A stretch of DNA of 64,000 nt from DSCS01 sp035391585 (lineage in GTDB: Bacteria; Macinerneyibacteriota; Macinerneyibacteria; Macinerneyibacteriales; DSCS01). Below the pieces are notes generated by a model. That model had not been told where the DNA came from. It worked only from the letters and a program-made list of their open reading frames with translations, and ran no database searches. The stretch spans positions 1 through 64,000 of the forward strand of contig CAZNOX010000002.1 in NCBI GenBank assembly GCA_964574875.1, in the 5' to 3' direction. This document shows positions 16,554 to 24,188 of this stretch, piece by piece (position 1 is the first letter of the stretch; each line of letters starts with the position of its first letter). A program made the position numbers and the translations under genes.

Positions 16554-17748
16554 ATTTTATCGCCTCGATCACATCCATCTTCGCTGCCTGCCTGGCCGGG
16601 AAAACCGCAGCCAGATACGTAATAAAAAAAGCCACGGCTCCCACAAAGAAGAAGTTCCAGAAGGAAAAACTCACTTTGAGTTCCGTGGAATAGTAGACTT
16701 CTGCAGGCAACGCGTTAATATGCGAAATCCTGATAATGAAACAGAGAAGAAGGCCTAAAAGTTCCCCCAGGGTGATTCCGGCCCCGCCGATGATGAGTCC
16801 GTTATAGAGGAAGATCCGTTTGACTTCAGCCGCTGTGAACCCCAGGGATTTCAGGATCCCGATCTCACGGGTCTTTTCGCGCACGAGGGTGATCAGGGTG
16901 GCGACGATATTGAAAGAGGCCACAAGAATGATCAGGGTGAGGATGATAAACATGGTCTTTTTTTCAAGCTCCATGGCTGAATAGAGGTTCCGGTTCATGC
17001 GAAACCAATCCCGGGCTGCATACTCTTCGGGAAGAAGAGAGGAGACCTCCCGGGCGATACTTTCGGCTTTATCGATATTGGCGATGCGCAGGCTGATCCC
17101 CGAAGCTCCCTGCCGCGAGAGAAAGGAGCGGGCATCGTCATAGACCATGTAGACGAGCGAGGTGTCATATTCATACATCCCGCTCTCAAAAAGGGCGGTG
17201 ACCTGGTAATCCCTCACACGGGGAAAGATCCCCATGGGGGTGACTTTCCCGTCGGGAGAGAGAAGCCGGACAGTATCCCCGGTGGAGACATTCAGGAGCC
17301 GCGCCATCTCTGTTCCCATGGCGATGCCGCCCTTCTTCAGGGCACCTTCCTTGATAAAACCGCCGAACTTGGTCACGGTCCCTTCCCGTTCAGGGTCGAT
17401 CCCCCGGATCCCGGCGCTGTAGTTGCGCCCCCGGTACATCACCAGCCCTTCACCGTAGATGAAGGGCGCAGCAGCTTCCACACCCCGCACCCCGAGGGCC
17501 TTCTCCTCCAGGGGCTCCGGGTCGGGAATATCATAGCCGAACCTGTTCTGAATCAGGATGTGAGCGTTGACGCCGAGGACTTTGTCCTTCAGGTCGTTCT
17601 CAAACCCCTGCATGACGGCGAGGACCGTGGTCAGGGTCATGACACCCACGGCGATCCCCGCCATGGAGATCAGGGTGATCCCCGACAGGAGTTTATTGGT
17701 CTTGCGCCCTTTGAGATATTTTTTGGCGATCCAGAAGGAGAGCGACAT
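16546..17748 (-). CDS. Lipoprotein-releasing system permease, LolC/LolE family
   Basis: 400-residue inner-membrane protein: N-terminal helix (about 20-50, SMAGIAVGVMTLTTVLAVMQGFENDLKDKVLG), a periplasmic domain of about 220 residues, then three C-terminal helices (about 275-385) ending ARQAAKMDVIEAIKYE, the FtsX/LolC topology. Only one permease gene is present, so a homodimer (LolF-like) with LolD is likely. Its ATG shares a base with the lysS stop. Confidence 0.9.
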   Translation of the reverse strand: MSLSFWIAKKYLKGRKTNKLLSGITLISMAGIAVGVMTLTTVLAVMQGFENDLKDKVLGVNAHILIQNRFGYDIPDPEPLEEKALGVRGVEAAAPFIYGEGLVMYRGRNYSAGIRGIDPEREGTVTKFGGFIKEGALKKGGIAMGTEMARLLNVSTGDTVRLLSPDGKVTPMGIFPRVRDYQVTALFESGMYEYDTSLVYMVYDDARSFLSRQGASGISLRIANIDKAESIAREVSSLLPEEYAARDWFRMNRNLYSAMELEKKTMFIILTLIILVASFNIVATLITLVREKTREIGILKSLGFTAAEVKRIFLYNGLIIGGAGITLGELLGLLLCFIIRISHINALPAEVYYSTELKVSFSFWNFFFVGAVAFFITYLAAVFPARQAAKMDVIEAIKYE

Positions 17749-19229
17749 TATTTCCCCTCATCCTTAAGCAGGGGAAACGGGATCACATCCTTGATCGTCT
17801 CGGCATCGGTGAGAAGCATCACCAGCCTGTCCACACCGATCCCCACACCTCCCGCGGGAGGCAGTCCGTATTGAAGGGCGCGGATAAAATCTTCATCAAG
17901 GCGCTGGGCCTCTTCGTCTCCGGCCTCAAAGTTGGCTTCCTGGCTCCGGAACCGTTCTTCCTGGTCCATGGGATCATTGAGCTCGGAAAAGGCGTTGGCC
18001 ATCTCCCACCCGTTGATGAAGAGTTCGAACCGCTCCACGAACAGGCCTGTCTCATCCCCCCTCTTCTTTTTGGCCAGGGGAGAGATCTCCAGGGGATGAT
18101 CGGTAATGAATGTGGGATCGACCAGGTGCTCCTCAACTGTCGCCTCAAAGATCTCCTGGATGAGTTTTCCCTGTCCCATCTTTTTTGTATCCAGGTCGGG
18201 GTTGAACTCTTTGAGTTTGCTGCGCAGGGCCTCTGTCTCCATGGAGAGGACATCCAGCCCCGTGTACTCTTTGATGGCATCCACCATGCTTATGGATTTC
18301 CAGGGAAGGTTGAAATCAATGGTCCTCTCTCCGTATGCGACCTTGCGGCTCTCATATCCCATCCCGTCTACGCAGGCCAGGATCAGCTCCCGGGTAAAGT
18401 CCATCATGTCATACAGGTCGTGATAAGCCGCGTAGAACTCCATGAGAGTGAACTCCGGATTATGGCGTTTGGAAAGGCCTTCGTTCCGGAAGACACGCCC
18501 GATCTCAAAGACCTTTTCCAGGCCTCCCACCACAAGGCGTTTCAGGTAGGTCTCCAGGGAGATCCGAAGGTAGAGGTCACGGCTGAGTGCATTGTGATGC
18601 GTCATAAACGGGCGCGCATCGGCGCCCCCGTACATCTGGACGAGGACAGGAGTCTCCACCTCGATATACCCCGCCTTTTCCATGGTCCTGCGGATAAGAG
18701 AGATCAGACGGCTCCGGTTGCGGAACCGCTCGCGGACGTCATCGTTGACGATCATATCCACATAGCGCTGACGATAGCGGAGCTCTTTATCCTGAAGCCC
18801 GTGGAACTTCTCGGGAAGGGGGCGGAAGGATTTGGTCAGAAGTGAAAAATCCTTGACAAAAAGTGTCAGTTCCCCGCTGTGCGTGCGGAAGATCGTCCCG
18901 TGGACTCCGATAATATCCCCGATATCCAGTCTCTTAAAGATCTTGTAGGCCTCTTCTCCCACCACATCGCGGCGGAAGTAGAGCTGAATATGTCCCGAAT
19001 CATCTTTCAGGTCGGCAAAACCGGTCTTCCCATGGACACGCTTGATCATCAGGCGCCCGGCGGTGCGGACATCTCCGGTCTCTTCCTCGGCGGCGTCCTC
19101 AAACGTTTTGAGGATCTCGGCCACAGTATGCTGTTTGTCATATTTGTACTGGAAGAGCTCCAGCCCTTCCTCTTTCATCTGCTGTGCCTTTTCCAGCCTC
19201 TGCTCCATTAAAATATTCATCTCTTCCAT
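17748..19229 (-). CDS. lysS: Lysyl-tRNA synthetase, class II
   Basis: 493-residue cytoplasmic enzyme with an N-terminal OB-fold anticodon domain (about 60-170, GRLMIKRVHGKTGFADLKDDSG) and a class II core: motif 2 FRNEGLSKRHNPEFTLMEFY and motif 3 PPAGGVGIGVDRLVMLLTD. ATG 19229 follows AAGGAGG by 10 bases. It heads the envelope operon behind a strong promoter. lysS next to lolCD is also seen in other Gram-negatives such as Geobacter (recalled). Confidence 0.96.
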   Translation of the reverse strand: MEEMNILMEQRLEKAQQMKEEGLELFQYKYDKQHTVAEILKTFEDAAEEETGDVRTAGRLMIKRVHGKTGFADLKDDSGHIQLYFRRDVVGEEAYKIFKRLDIGDIIGVHGTIFRTHSGELTLFVKDFSLLTKSFRPLPEKFHGLQDKELRYRQRYVDMIVNDDVRERFRNRSRLISLIRRTMEKAGYIEVETPVLVQMYGGADARPFMTHHNALSRDLYLRISLETYLKRLVVGGLEKVFEIGRVFRNEGLSKRHNPEFTLMEFYAAYHDLYDMMDFTRELILACVDGMGYESRKVAYGERTIDFNLPWKSISMVDAIKEYTGLDVLSMETEALRSKLKEFNPDLDTKKMGQGKLIQEIFEATVEEHLVDPTFITDHPLEISPLAKKKRGDETGLFVERFELFINGWEMANAFSELNDPMDQEERFRSQEANFEAGDEEAQRLDEDFIRALQYGLPPAGGVGIGVDRLVMLLTDAETIKDVIPFPLLKDEGK

Positions 19230-19262
19230 GGGTCGTTGCCTCCTTGATAAATTTCACATACG

Positions 19263-19291
19263 AATATAGAGAGTAATCCCTTAACTGTCAA
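19263..19291 (-). promoter_or_regulatory. Promoter of the lysS-lol-clpC-bamA-lpx operon
   Basis: Minus strand: -35 TTGACA (19286-19291), 17-base spacer, -10 TATATT (19263-19268), about 35 bases before the lysS start codon. No other comparably good promoter was noticed further down the operon, so much of the roughly 16 kb may depend on it. Confidence 0.75.
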
Positions 19292-19326
19292 GAAGTTTCA
19301 TAATATAAAGAAGTTATGAAATTCTT
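19291..19326. repeat. Inverted repeat upstream of the lysS promoter
   Basis: TTTCATAA (19296-19303) and TTATGAAA (19314-19321) are perfect inverted arms around a 10-base AT-rich centre; AAGAA/TTCTT outside extend the match with one mismatched base. It lies between the HAD gene stop and the lysS -35 box. There is no T run, so it could be an operator, a weak terminator or an mRNA end stabiliser. Confidence 0.5.
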
Positions 19327-19329
19327 CCC

Positions 19330-19824
19330 TTAAATCAGTGTTGTCAGTTCCCGTAAAGAAACGATCCTTTTCCCCTCAAAACCGGGATGGCGCTCCAAGG
19401 GATCGAAAAGCACCGCCTGCATGCCGAACGCCAGGGCTCCGCGGACATCTTTGTCCACATGGTCACCCACCATAAGGCAGGAGGAGGGTGTCAGCCCTTC
19501 TTTCCGGCAGATCTCGCTGAAAAACCGCTCATCAGGTTTTCCGAACCCCAGGTCTTTCTGCGCGTAGATCCCCTGGAAGAAGCGTTCCAGCCCCACCCGT
19601 CCCAGGGCGGCGGCGACTTCCGCAGCTCCGGAGGATTCCCCGTTGGTGGCCACAAAGAGCCTGTACCGCTTTGCCAAGACGTCCAGGACCTCTCCGGCCC
19701 CGTCCACGGCTTCCACCCGGGGCCAGTCACACATGGGGCCCTCCAGTCCGAAATCCACCATGAGCGTATTCCCCCAGTCGAAAAGGACTGCCCGGACTTT
19801 CTGAGGGAGGCTCACAGGATCCAC
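19330..19824 (-). CDS. HAD-superfamily hydrolase
   Basis: 164-residue phosphatase-like protein. Motif I VLFDWGNTL gives nucleophile Asp16 (Asn at the DxDxT general position), motif II VATNGES, motif III Lys in FGKPDERFF and motif IV MVGDHVDKD are visible, with a small cap between I and II. It overlaps mnmA by 13 bases and is probably co-translated with it. The closest general group is the YjjG/pyrophosphatase-like HADs; substrate unknown. Confidence 0.8.
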   Translation of the reverse strand: MDPVSLPQKVRAVLFDWGNTLMVDFGLEGPMCDWPRVEAVDGAGEVLDVLAKRYRLFVATNGESSGAAEVAAALGRVGLERFFQGIYAQKDLGFGKPDERFFSEICRKEGLTPSSCLMVGDHVDKDVRGALAFGMQAVLFDPLERHPGFEGKRIVSLRELTTLI

Positions 19825-20816
19825 CCGCTTCCCGCCACACGCATCCCCTCTTCCGACGCTTTGTAGAGGACAGCCAGCTGTCCCGGTGTCACCGCGCGGA
19901 CCTCCTCTTCAAAGAGAAGCCGGAACTCCTCCTGAGATCTCTCAAGACGGCAGGGATGGAGTGAATCCCGCGACCTGACTTTGGCAAGCAGAGGGCCGGC
20001 AAGGTCTTCGGCAGAGGCCAGCGGGTGAAACCCGGTCCCCTTCAGCTCGCGTCCCCAGAGAGATCTGTCAGGGCCGATGATCAGGGTATTGTCCTCCGGC
20101 CGGCTTCCTGTCACATAGAGACGGTCTGATGTCCCCCCCAGCCTGAACCGCTGTCCCCGTGTATAATGAAAATAACCCTCATGCGCACCTATGGCCTTCC
20201 CCTCTTCATCCACGGCCTCCCCCGGACAGGGCGGAAGGCCCTCTTTCTCCAGGAAAGCGCGGTAATCCCCGTCCGGGATGAAACAGACATCCTGGCTGTC
20301 ACCCTTTTCAGCCACAGAGAGGCCTGCCCGGGCCGCTTCAGCCCGCACCTCCTCTTTGGTCATCTCCCCCAGGGGAAGCAGAAGACGGCGGAGAAGGGAT
20401 TCCGAAAGCCTCGCCAGAAAATAGGACTGGTCTTTGTCATGGGGCGAGGCATAAAGAGCCCCTTCTCTCATACGGGCATAATGGCCGCTGGCCACATAGC
20501 CCTCCCCGCCTGCGGCCTCCAGGCCCAGCCCGAATTTCAATGGATTGCAGAGGGGGCAGGGGCTGGGCGTCCTGCCGGAGCGGTATTCCCCGATAAAACG
20601 TATGATGATCTCTTTACGGAAAACGTCTTCGGCGGGGATCACGCGCAGGGGGATATCCAGGTGTGCAGCGACACTCTTCACATCTGCAAGCTCCCGGCCC
20701 CAGGGGCCGAAGACCAGGGTATACCCCGAGACATCATATCCCTCTTTTTTCAGCAGGAGGGCTGCAACGGCGCTGTCCACGCCGCCGCTCATCCCTACGG
20801 AGACTTTTTTTGTCAT
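19812..20816 (-). CDS. mnmA: tRNA-specific 2-thiouridylase MnmA
   Basis: 334-residue enzyme forming s2U34 in tRNA. The PP-loop VGMSGGVDSAVAALLL opens the protein; catalytic cysteines fit Cys90 in PCPLCNPLKFG and Cys178 in GDSQDVCFIPDGDY; ASGHYAR, DQSYFL and YTRGQRFRLGG follow. ATG 20816 is preferred because GGAGGAAATCAG precedes it and the PP-loop is at the N-terminus; an in-frame start at 20918 overlaps the divergent promoter. It diverges from a cysteine desulfurase gene, the expected sulfur donor. Confidence 0.93.
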   Translation of the reverse strand: MTKKVSVGMSGGVDSAVAALLLKKEGYDVSGYTLVFGPWGRELADVKSVAAHLDIPLRVIPAEDVFRKEIIIRFIGEYRSGRTPSPCPLCNPLKFGLGLEAAGGEGYVASGHYARMREGALYASPHDKDQSYFLARLSESLLRRLLLPLGEMTKEEVRAEAARAGLSVAEKGDSQDVCFIPDGDYRAFLEKEGLPPCPGEAVDEEGKAIGAHEGYFHYTRGQRFRLGGTSDRLYVTGSRPEDNTLIIGPDRSLWGRELKGTGFHPLASAEDLAGPLLAKVRSRDSLHPCRLERSQEEFRLLFEEEVRAVTPGQLAVLYKASEEGMRVAGSGWIL

Positions 20817-20835
20817 CTGATTTCCTCCCCCCTCG

Positions 20836-20864
20836 ATTTTAGGGAGACGAAACTCCCTTGTAAA
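20836..20864 (-). promoter_or_regulatory. Promoter of mnmA
   Basis: Minus strand: -35 TTTACA (20859-20864), 17-base spacer, -10 TAAAAT (20836-20841), about 20 bases before the mnmA ATG. The spacer holds a short GGGAG/CTCCC inverted repeat. Confidence 0.55.
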
Positions 20865-20884
20865 GGAGAAAGGCGCAAAAGCCC

Positions 20885-20913
20885 TTGAAAGAGAAGCTCT
20901 TCTTCCGTATAGT
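20885..20913 (+). promoter_or_regulatory. Promoter of the cysteine desulfurase-thiI operon
   Basis: -35 TTGAAA (20885-20890), 17-base spacer, -10 TATAGT (20908-20913). The start site would be near 20920, leaving a leader of about 10 bases that contains AGGAGG (20919-20924). It lies back to back with the mnmA promoter. Confidence 0.6.
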
Positions 20914-20929
20914 GTCACAGGAGGATCTT

Positions 20930-22087
20930 ATGATCTATTTGGACAATGCGGCAACGACACCCCCCATGAAAGAAGCGCTCCTCTCTCTTCAGGAGACTCT
21001 CTTTGACTATTACGCCAACCCCTCGTCTCTCCACATGGCCGGATTCCGCACAGCAGCTCTCCGCGAAGAGGTGCGCCAGCGAGCGGCCGACCTTATCGGA
21101 GTCTCCCCGGGAGAAGTCATCTTCAATTCAGGAGCCACCGAGGGCAACAACACGGTCCTTCGGGGGATCGCCCCTCTCCTCAAGCGGGGAAAGAAAATCG
21201 CTTTGACCTCCACCGGCCATGCCTCTGTGGAAAACACGGCAAAGGCCCTGGAGCGCCAGGGGGCCTCTCTTGTGCGTCTTCCTCTGAAGAAGGGAGGCGC
21301 TATCGACCTGGAGCGCCTGGACGAGGGGGTCTCTCCCTCCTGTGCCCTTCTTTCTGTCACAGCGGTCAACAACGAGACCGGGCTGATCCAGCCCCTTGAG
21401 GAGCTGATCCGGAGAGCCCGGGCCCTTCATCCCGGCATCCTCATCCATGTGGATGCTGTTCAGAGTTTCTGGAGCCCCCTGTGGGAGTCCTGGCCCGCCC
21501 TGGACTGGGATTTCCTGACATTAAGTGCCCACAAGATCCATGCCCTCAAAGGGACAGGCCTTCTTTTCATCCGAAAAGGGCGTCACCTTCATCCCCTTCT
21601 CACCGGCGGAGAGCAGGAGCACTCTTTCCGCCCCGGGACAGAAAACATACCGGGGATCATCGCCCTGGGACTCGTTCTCAGGCAGCTTCGCAAAAAAAGA
21701 CCCGCCTTCCTCGAAACCCTGCGCCTTCTGGAAGAGGCTGTCATCACCGGAACCGATGCTCTGGAGGGGTACCGTCTGAACCGTGAGGAGGGACTCTCCT
21801 ATTCGCCCCATATCCTCTCCCTGTCCCATGACTCTATCCCGGGAGCTGTCCTCCAGAACGCCTTGTCGGAAAAGGAGATCTGCGTCTCCACAGGCTCAGC
21901 CTGCAGCGACAGAGATAAAAAGAACCACCGTGTCCTCACGGCTTCGGGATATGACGAAAGGCGGGCCCTGAACACCATCCGCGTAAGCCTCTCCCCGTTC
22001 AACACGGGTGAAGAGGCCGCAACACTCATCAGCGCCCTGGAGGAGGTCTCACAGACCATCGGGGCTCTCTACAGAAGGGTCAGGTGA
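20930..22087 (+). CDS. Cysteine desulfurase (NifS/IscS family)
   Basis: 385-residue PLP enzyme that takes sulfur from cysteine. It starts MIYLDNAATTPPMKEAL, has the PLP lysine in LTLSAHKIHALKGTG, HVDAVQSF, and the catalytic Cys in ICVSTGSACSDRDK. ATG 20930 is chosen for AGGAGG upstream and the family N-terminus; the in-frame codon at 20885 lies inside the promoter. The neighbours mnmA and thiI make it the likely donor for both tRNA thiolation reactions, as YrvO and NifZ are in Bacillus. Confidence 0.93.
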   Translation: MIYLDNAATTPPMKEALLSLQETLFDYYANPSSLHMAGFRTAALREEVRQRAADLIGVSPGEVIFNSGATEGNNTVLRGIAPLLKRGKKIALTSTGHASVENTAKALERQGASLVRLPLKKGGAIDLERLDEGVSPSCALLSVTAVNNETGLIQPLEELIRRARALHPGILIHVDAVQSFWSPLWESWPALDWDFLTLSAHKIHALKGTGLLFIRKGRHLHPLLTGGEQEHSFRPGTENIPGIIALGLVLRQLRKKRPAFLETLRLLEEAVITGTDALEGYRLNREEGLSYSPHILSLSHDSIPGAVLQNALSEKEICVSTGSACSDRDKKNHRVLTASGYDERRALNTIRVSLSPFNTGEEAATLISALEEVSQTIGALYRRVR

Positions 22088-22091
22088 CATC

Positions 22092-23258
22092 ATGGATTAT
22101 CTCGTGAGCTATGGAGAGTTGGCGCTCAAAGGCAAAAACCGCCGGTTCTTTGAAAAAAAACTCCTTCAGTCCCTGAAGGACATCTTTAAAAGGGACAAGC
22201 TTTCCATGGAGGCCTCGTTTCTTTACGGAAAGATCCTGGTCAAAAGCCGCGAAGAGAAAGCTCTCTCCGAAGAGATCCTGAAAAATGTCTTCGGTGTCGC
22301 CGCTCTCAGGCCGGTCACCGTCTTTCCCTACGATTATGACAACCTCAAAGCCAATCTCATCCCCATCCTCCGGCCTGCCGTGGAAGCGTCATCTCCACGG
22401 ACATTCCGCATCACCGCCAAAAGGGCTTTCAAGCCCTTTCCCATGGACTCCATGGCCGTAGCCAGGGAACTCGGAAGCCTTGTCCTGGATCACTTTCCTG
22501 AGCTTCAGGTCAACCTCTCCCGCCCGGACATGGAGATCACCGTGGATATCAGAAGTGAAGGGTTTTTTGTCTCCCTTGAAAAGGTCAGGGGGATCGGAGG
22601 GTTCCCGGAAGGATCCCAGGGACGGGCCCTCCTTCTTCTCTCCGGGGGGATCGACAGCCCTGTGGCAGGATACCTGGCCATGAAAAGAGGGTTGGCGACA
22701 GATTTCATCTATTTTCATACACCTCCCTTTACGGGAGAAGGTGCACTGAACAAGGTCCGGGCCCTGGCGGAAGCTTTACGCCTGCGGGGAAGCCGAAGCC
22801 GGGGGTATCTCTATATCGCCGACATCGCCGGCCTGCAAAAAGAGATCATTGCCCGATGTCAAAGTGATTATGCCACCCTTCTTCTGAGAGTGGCCATGCT
22901 GAAGACCGCCGGGGCCTGGGCCCGGCAGCAGGGTTATGATGCCCTGATCACAGGGGACTCCCTGGGACAGGTGGCCAGTCAGACCATCCACTCGCTGGCC
23001 GCTGTGGATGCAGTGGCGGAAACCTTTACCCTCCGTCCTCTCATCGGCTACGACAAGACGGAGATCATGGACCTGGCCCGGGAACTGGGGACCATGGAGA
23101 TCTCCAACCGCCCCTTCGAAGACTGCTGCTCTCTCTTCGTCCCTGAGCATCCGGCCACACGGCCGGGGGAAGCCCTGCTCCGCCGGGAGAGCGAAAAACT
23201 TCCCCTCGGGCCTTACGTGGAGACTCCAGACAGGTTCATCCGGTCCGAACGGGTCTAG
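22092..23258 (+). CDS. thiI: tRNA 4-thiouridine synthase ThiI
   Basis: 388-residue enzyme of s4U8 formation (and thiamine thiazole in some species). N-terminal NFLD region YGELALKGKNRRFFEKKL, THUMP domain (about 60-165), and a PP-loop domain with LLLSGGIDSPVAGYL (about 181-195), TGDSLGQVASQT and Cys pair 345-346 in EDCCSLFVPEHP. There is no C-terminal rhodanese domain, so sulfur must be handled differently from E. coli ThiI, as in Bacillus. The start is 4 bases after the desulfurase stop. It converges with mrp, sharing the CTAG at the two stop codons. Confidence 0.92.
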   Translation: MDYLVSYGELALKGKNRRFFEKKLLQSLKDIFKRDKLSMEASFLYGKILVKSREEKALSEEILKNVFGVAALRPVTVFPYDYDNLKANLIPILRPAVEASSPRTFRITAKRAFKPFPMDSMAVARELGSLVLDHFPELQVNLSRPDMEITVDIRSEGFFVSLEKVRGIGGFPEGSQGRALLLLSGGIDSPVAGYLAMKRGLATDFIYFHTPPFTGEGALNKVRALAEALRLRGSRSRGYLYIADIAGLQKEIIARCQSDYATLLLRVAMLKTAGAWARQQGYDALITGDSLGQVASQTIHSLAAVDAVAETFTLRPLIGYDKTEIMDLARELGTMEISNRPFEDCCSLFVPEHPATRPGEALLRRESEKLPLGPYVETPDRFIRSERV

Positions 23259-24079
23259 GCCAGCTTCTCCATGATCTTCACCACGATCTCCTCATAACGC
23301 TGCGCTGCGGGCAGCTTATTGTAATCATAGATAAAAGGACGTCCTTCGTCCCCGGAAATGACCACAGCGGGATCCAGGGGGATCTTTCCCAGAAGATCCA
23401 CGCTGAAATCGGCGGCAGCCTTCTCGCCGCCCCCTTCCCGGAACAGGGGGATCATTTCACCGCAATGGGGACAGACAAGCCCTGACATGTTCTCCACGAT
23501 CCCCAGGACAGGGACATTCATCTGCCTTGAGAAATTGATGGTCTTCCGGGCATCGAGAAGCGCCACATCCTGAGGGGTCGTCACGATGACAGACCCGTCC
23601 ATCCCGCCCATGAGCTGGACCACGGTGAGGGGCTCGTCTCCTGTTCCCGGAGGGCAGTCCACAATGAGATAATCCAGTTCGGGCCACTCGATATCCTGCA
23701 GAAACTGTTTGATCGCCCCTGTCTTGAGAGGCCCGCGCCAGATCACCGGGGTATCCGGAGTCTCGATGAGAGAGGCCATGGTGAGAGCATAGACATTGTC
23801 GATGACTTTCACCGGTGTGGGACGGTGGTCCGACAAGGGGCCTCCCAGTTTCCGTCCTTCTATTCCCATCAGCTTTCCCACAGAGGGCCCGTGGACATCC
23901 ACATCCAGGATCCCCACGCGTTTCCCCTGAAGAGCCAGTCCGAAGACCAGGTTGACAGCGACTGTACTTTTCCCCACGCCCCCCTTGCCACTCATGACAA
24001 GGATCTTTTTCCCAATGCGGGACAGGTTCTCTTTCTGATACAAGTCGCCCATTTCACGATTCATATCGCCATTCGACAT
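23255..24079 (-). CDS. Mrp/NBP35-family Fe-S carrier ATPase (ApbC)
   Basis: 274-residue P-loop ATPase that carries Fe-S clusters. Deviant Walker A MSGKGGVGKSTVAVNL (about 29-44), DVDVHGPSVGKLMG, VDCPPGTGDEPLTVVQ, and the cluster CxxC at Cys203 and Cys206 in GLVCPHCGE. No N-terminal DUF59 domain. ATG 24079 follows AAAGGAGGCACT; an in-frame start at 24145 lies over the promoter. It has its own promoter, divergent from the DHH gene. Confidence 0.9.
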   Translation of the reverse strand: MSNGDMNREMGDLYQKENLSRIGKKILVMSGKGGVGKSTVAVNLVFGLALQGKRVGILDVDVHGPSVGKLMGIEGRKLGGPLSDHRPTPVKVIDNVYALTMASLIETPDTPVIWRGPLKTGAIKQFLQDIEWPELDYLIVDCPPGTGDEPLTVVQLMGGMDGSVIVTTPQDVALLDARKTINFSRQMNVPVLGIVENMSGLVCPHCGEMIPLFREGGGEKAAADFSVDLLGKIPLDPAVVISGDEGRPFIYDYNKLPAAQRYEEIVVKIMEKLA

Positions 24080-24117
24080 AGTGCCTCCTTTAGCAGTTCT
24101 GTTATCTCTCCGCTCAA

Positions 24118-24145
24118 ATGATAGCCCCGGCTTATTTCCTGTCAA
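24118..24145 (-). promoter_or_regulatory. Promoter of mrp
   Basis: Minus strand: -35 TTGACA (24140-24145), 16-base spacer, -10 TATCAT (24118-24123), about 40 bases before the mrp ATG. Confidence 0.65.
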
Positions 24146-24153
24146 CTCTTTCC

Positions 24154-24182
24154 TTGAAAAGATCAGCGGAAACCCCTAAAAT
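24154..24182 (+). promoter_or_regulatory. Promoter of the DHH gene, probably giving a leaderless mRNA
   Basis: -35 TTGAAA (24154-24159), 17-base spacer, -10 TAAAAT (24177-24182). The ATG at 24189 is only 6 bases after the -10 box, where transcription should start, so the message would have almost no leader. Confidence 0.6.
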
Positions 24183-24188
24183 GAGGAA

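Noticed and set aside
17871..18845. 324-residue plus-strand frame
   Set aside because: Antisense to lysS; shadow of codon bias.
22008..22091. N-terminal extension of ThiI by 28 residues
   Set aside because: It overlaps the cysteine desulfurase gene; the family start MDYLVSYGE is at 22092.
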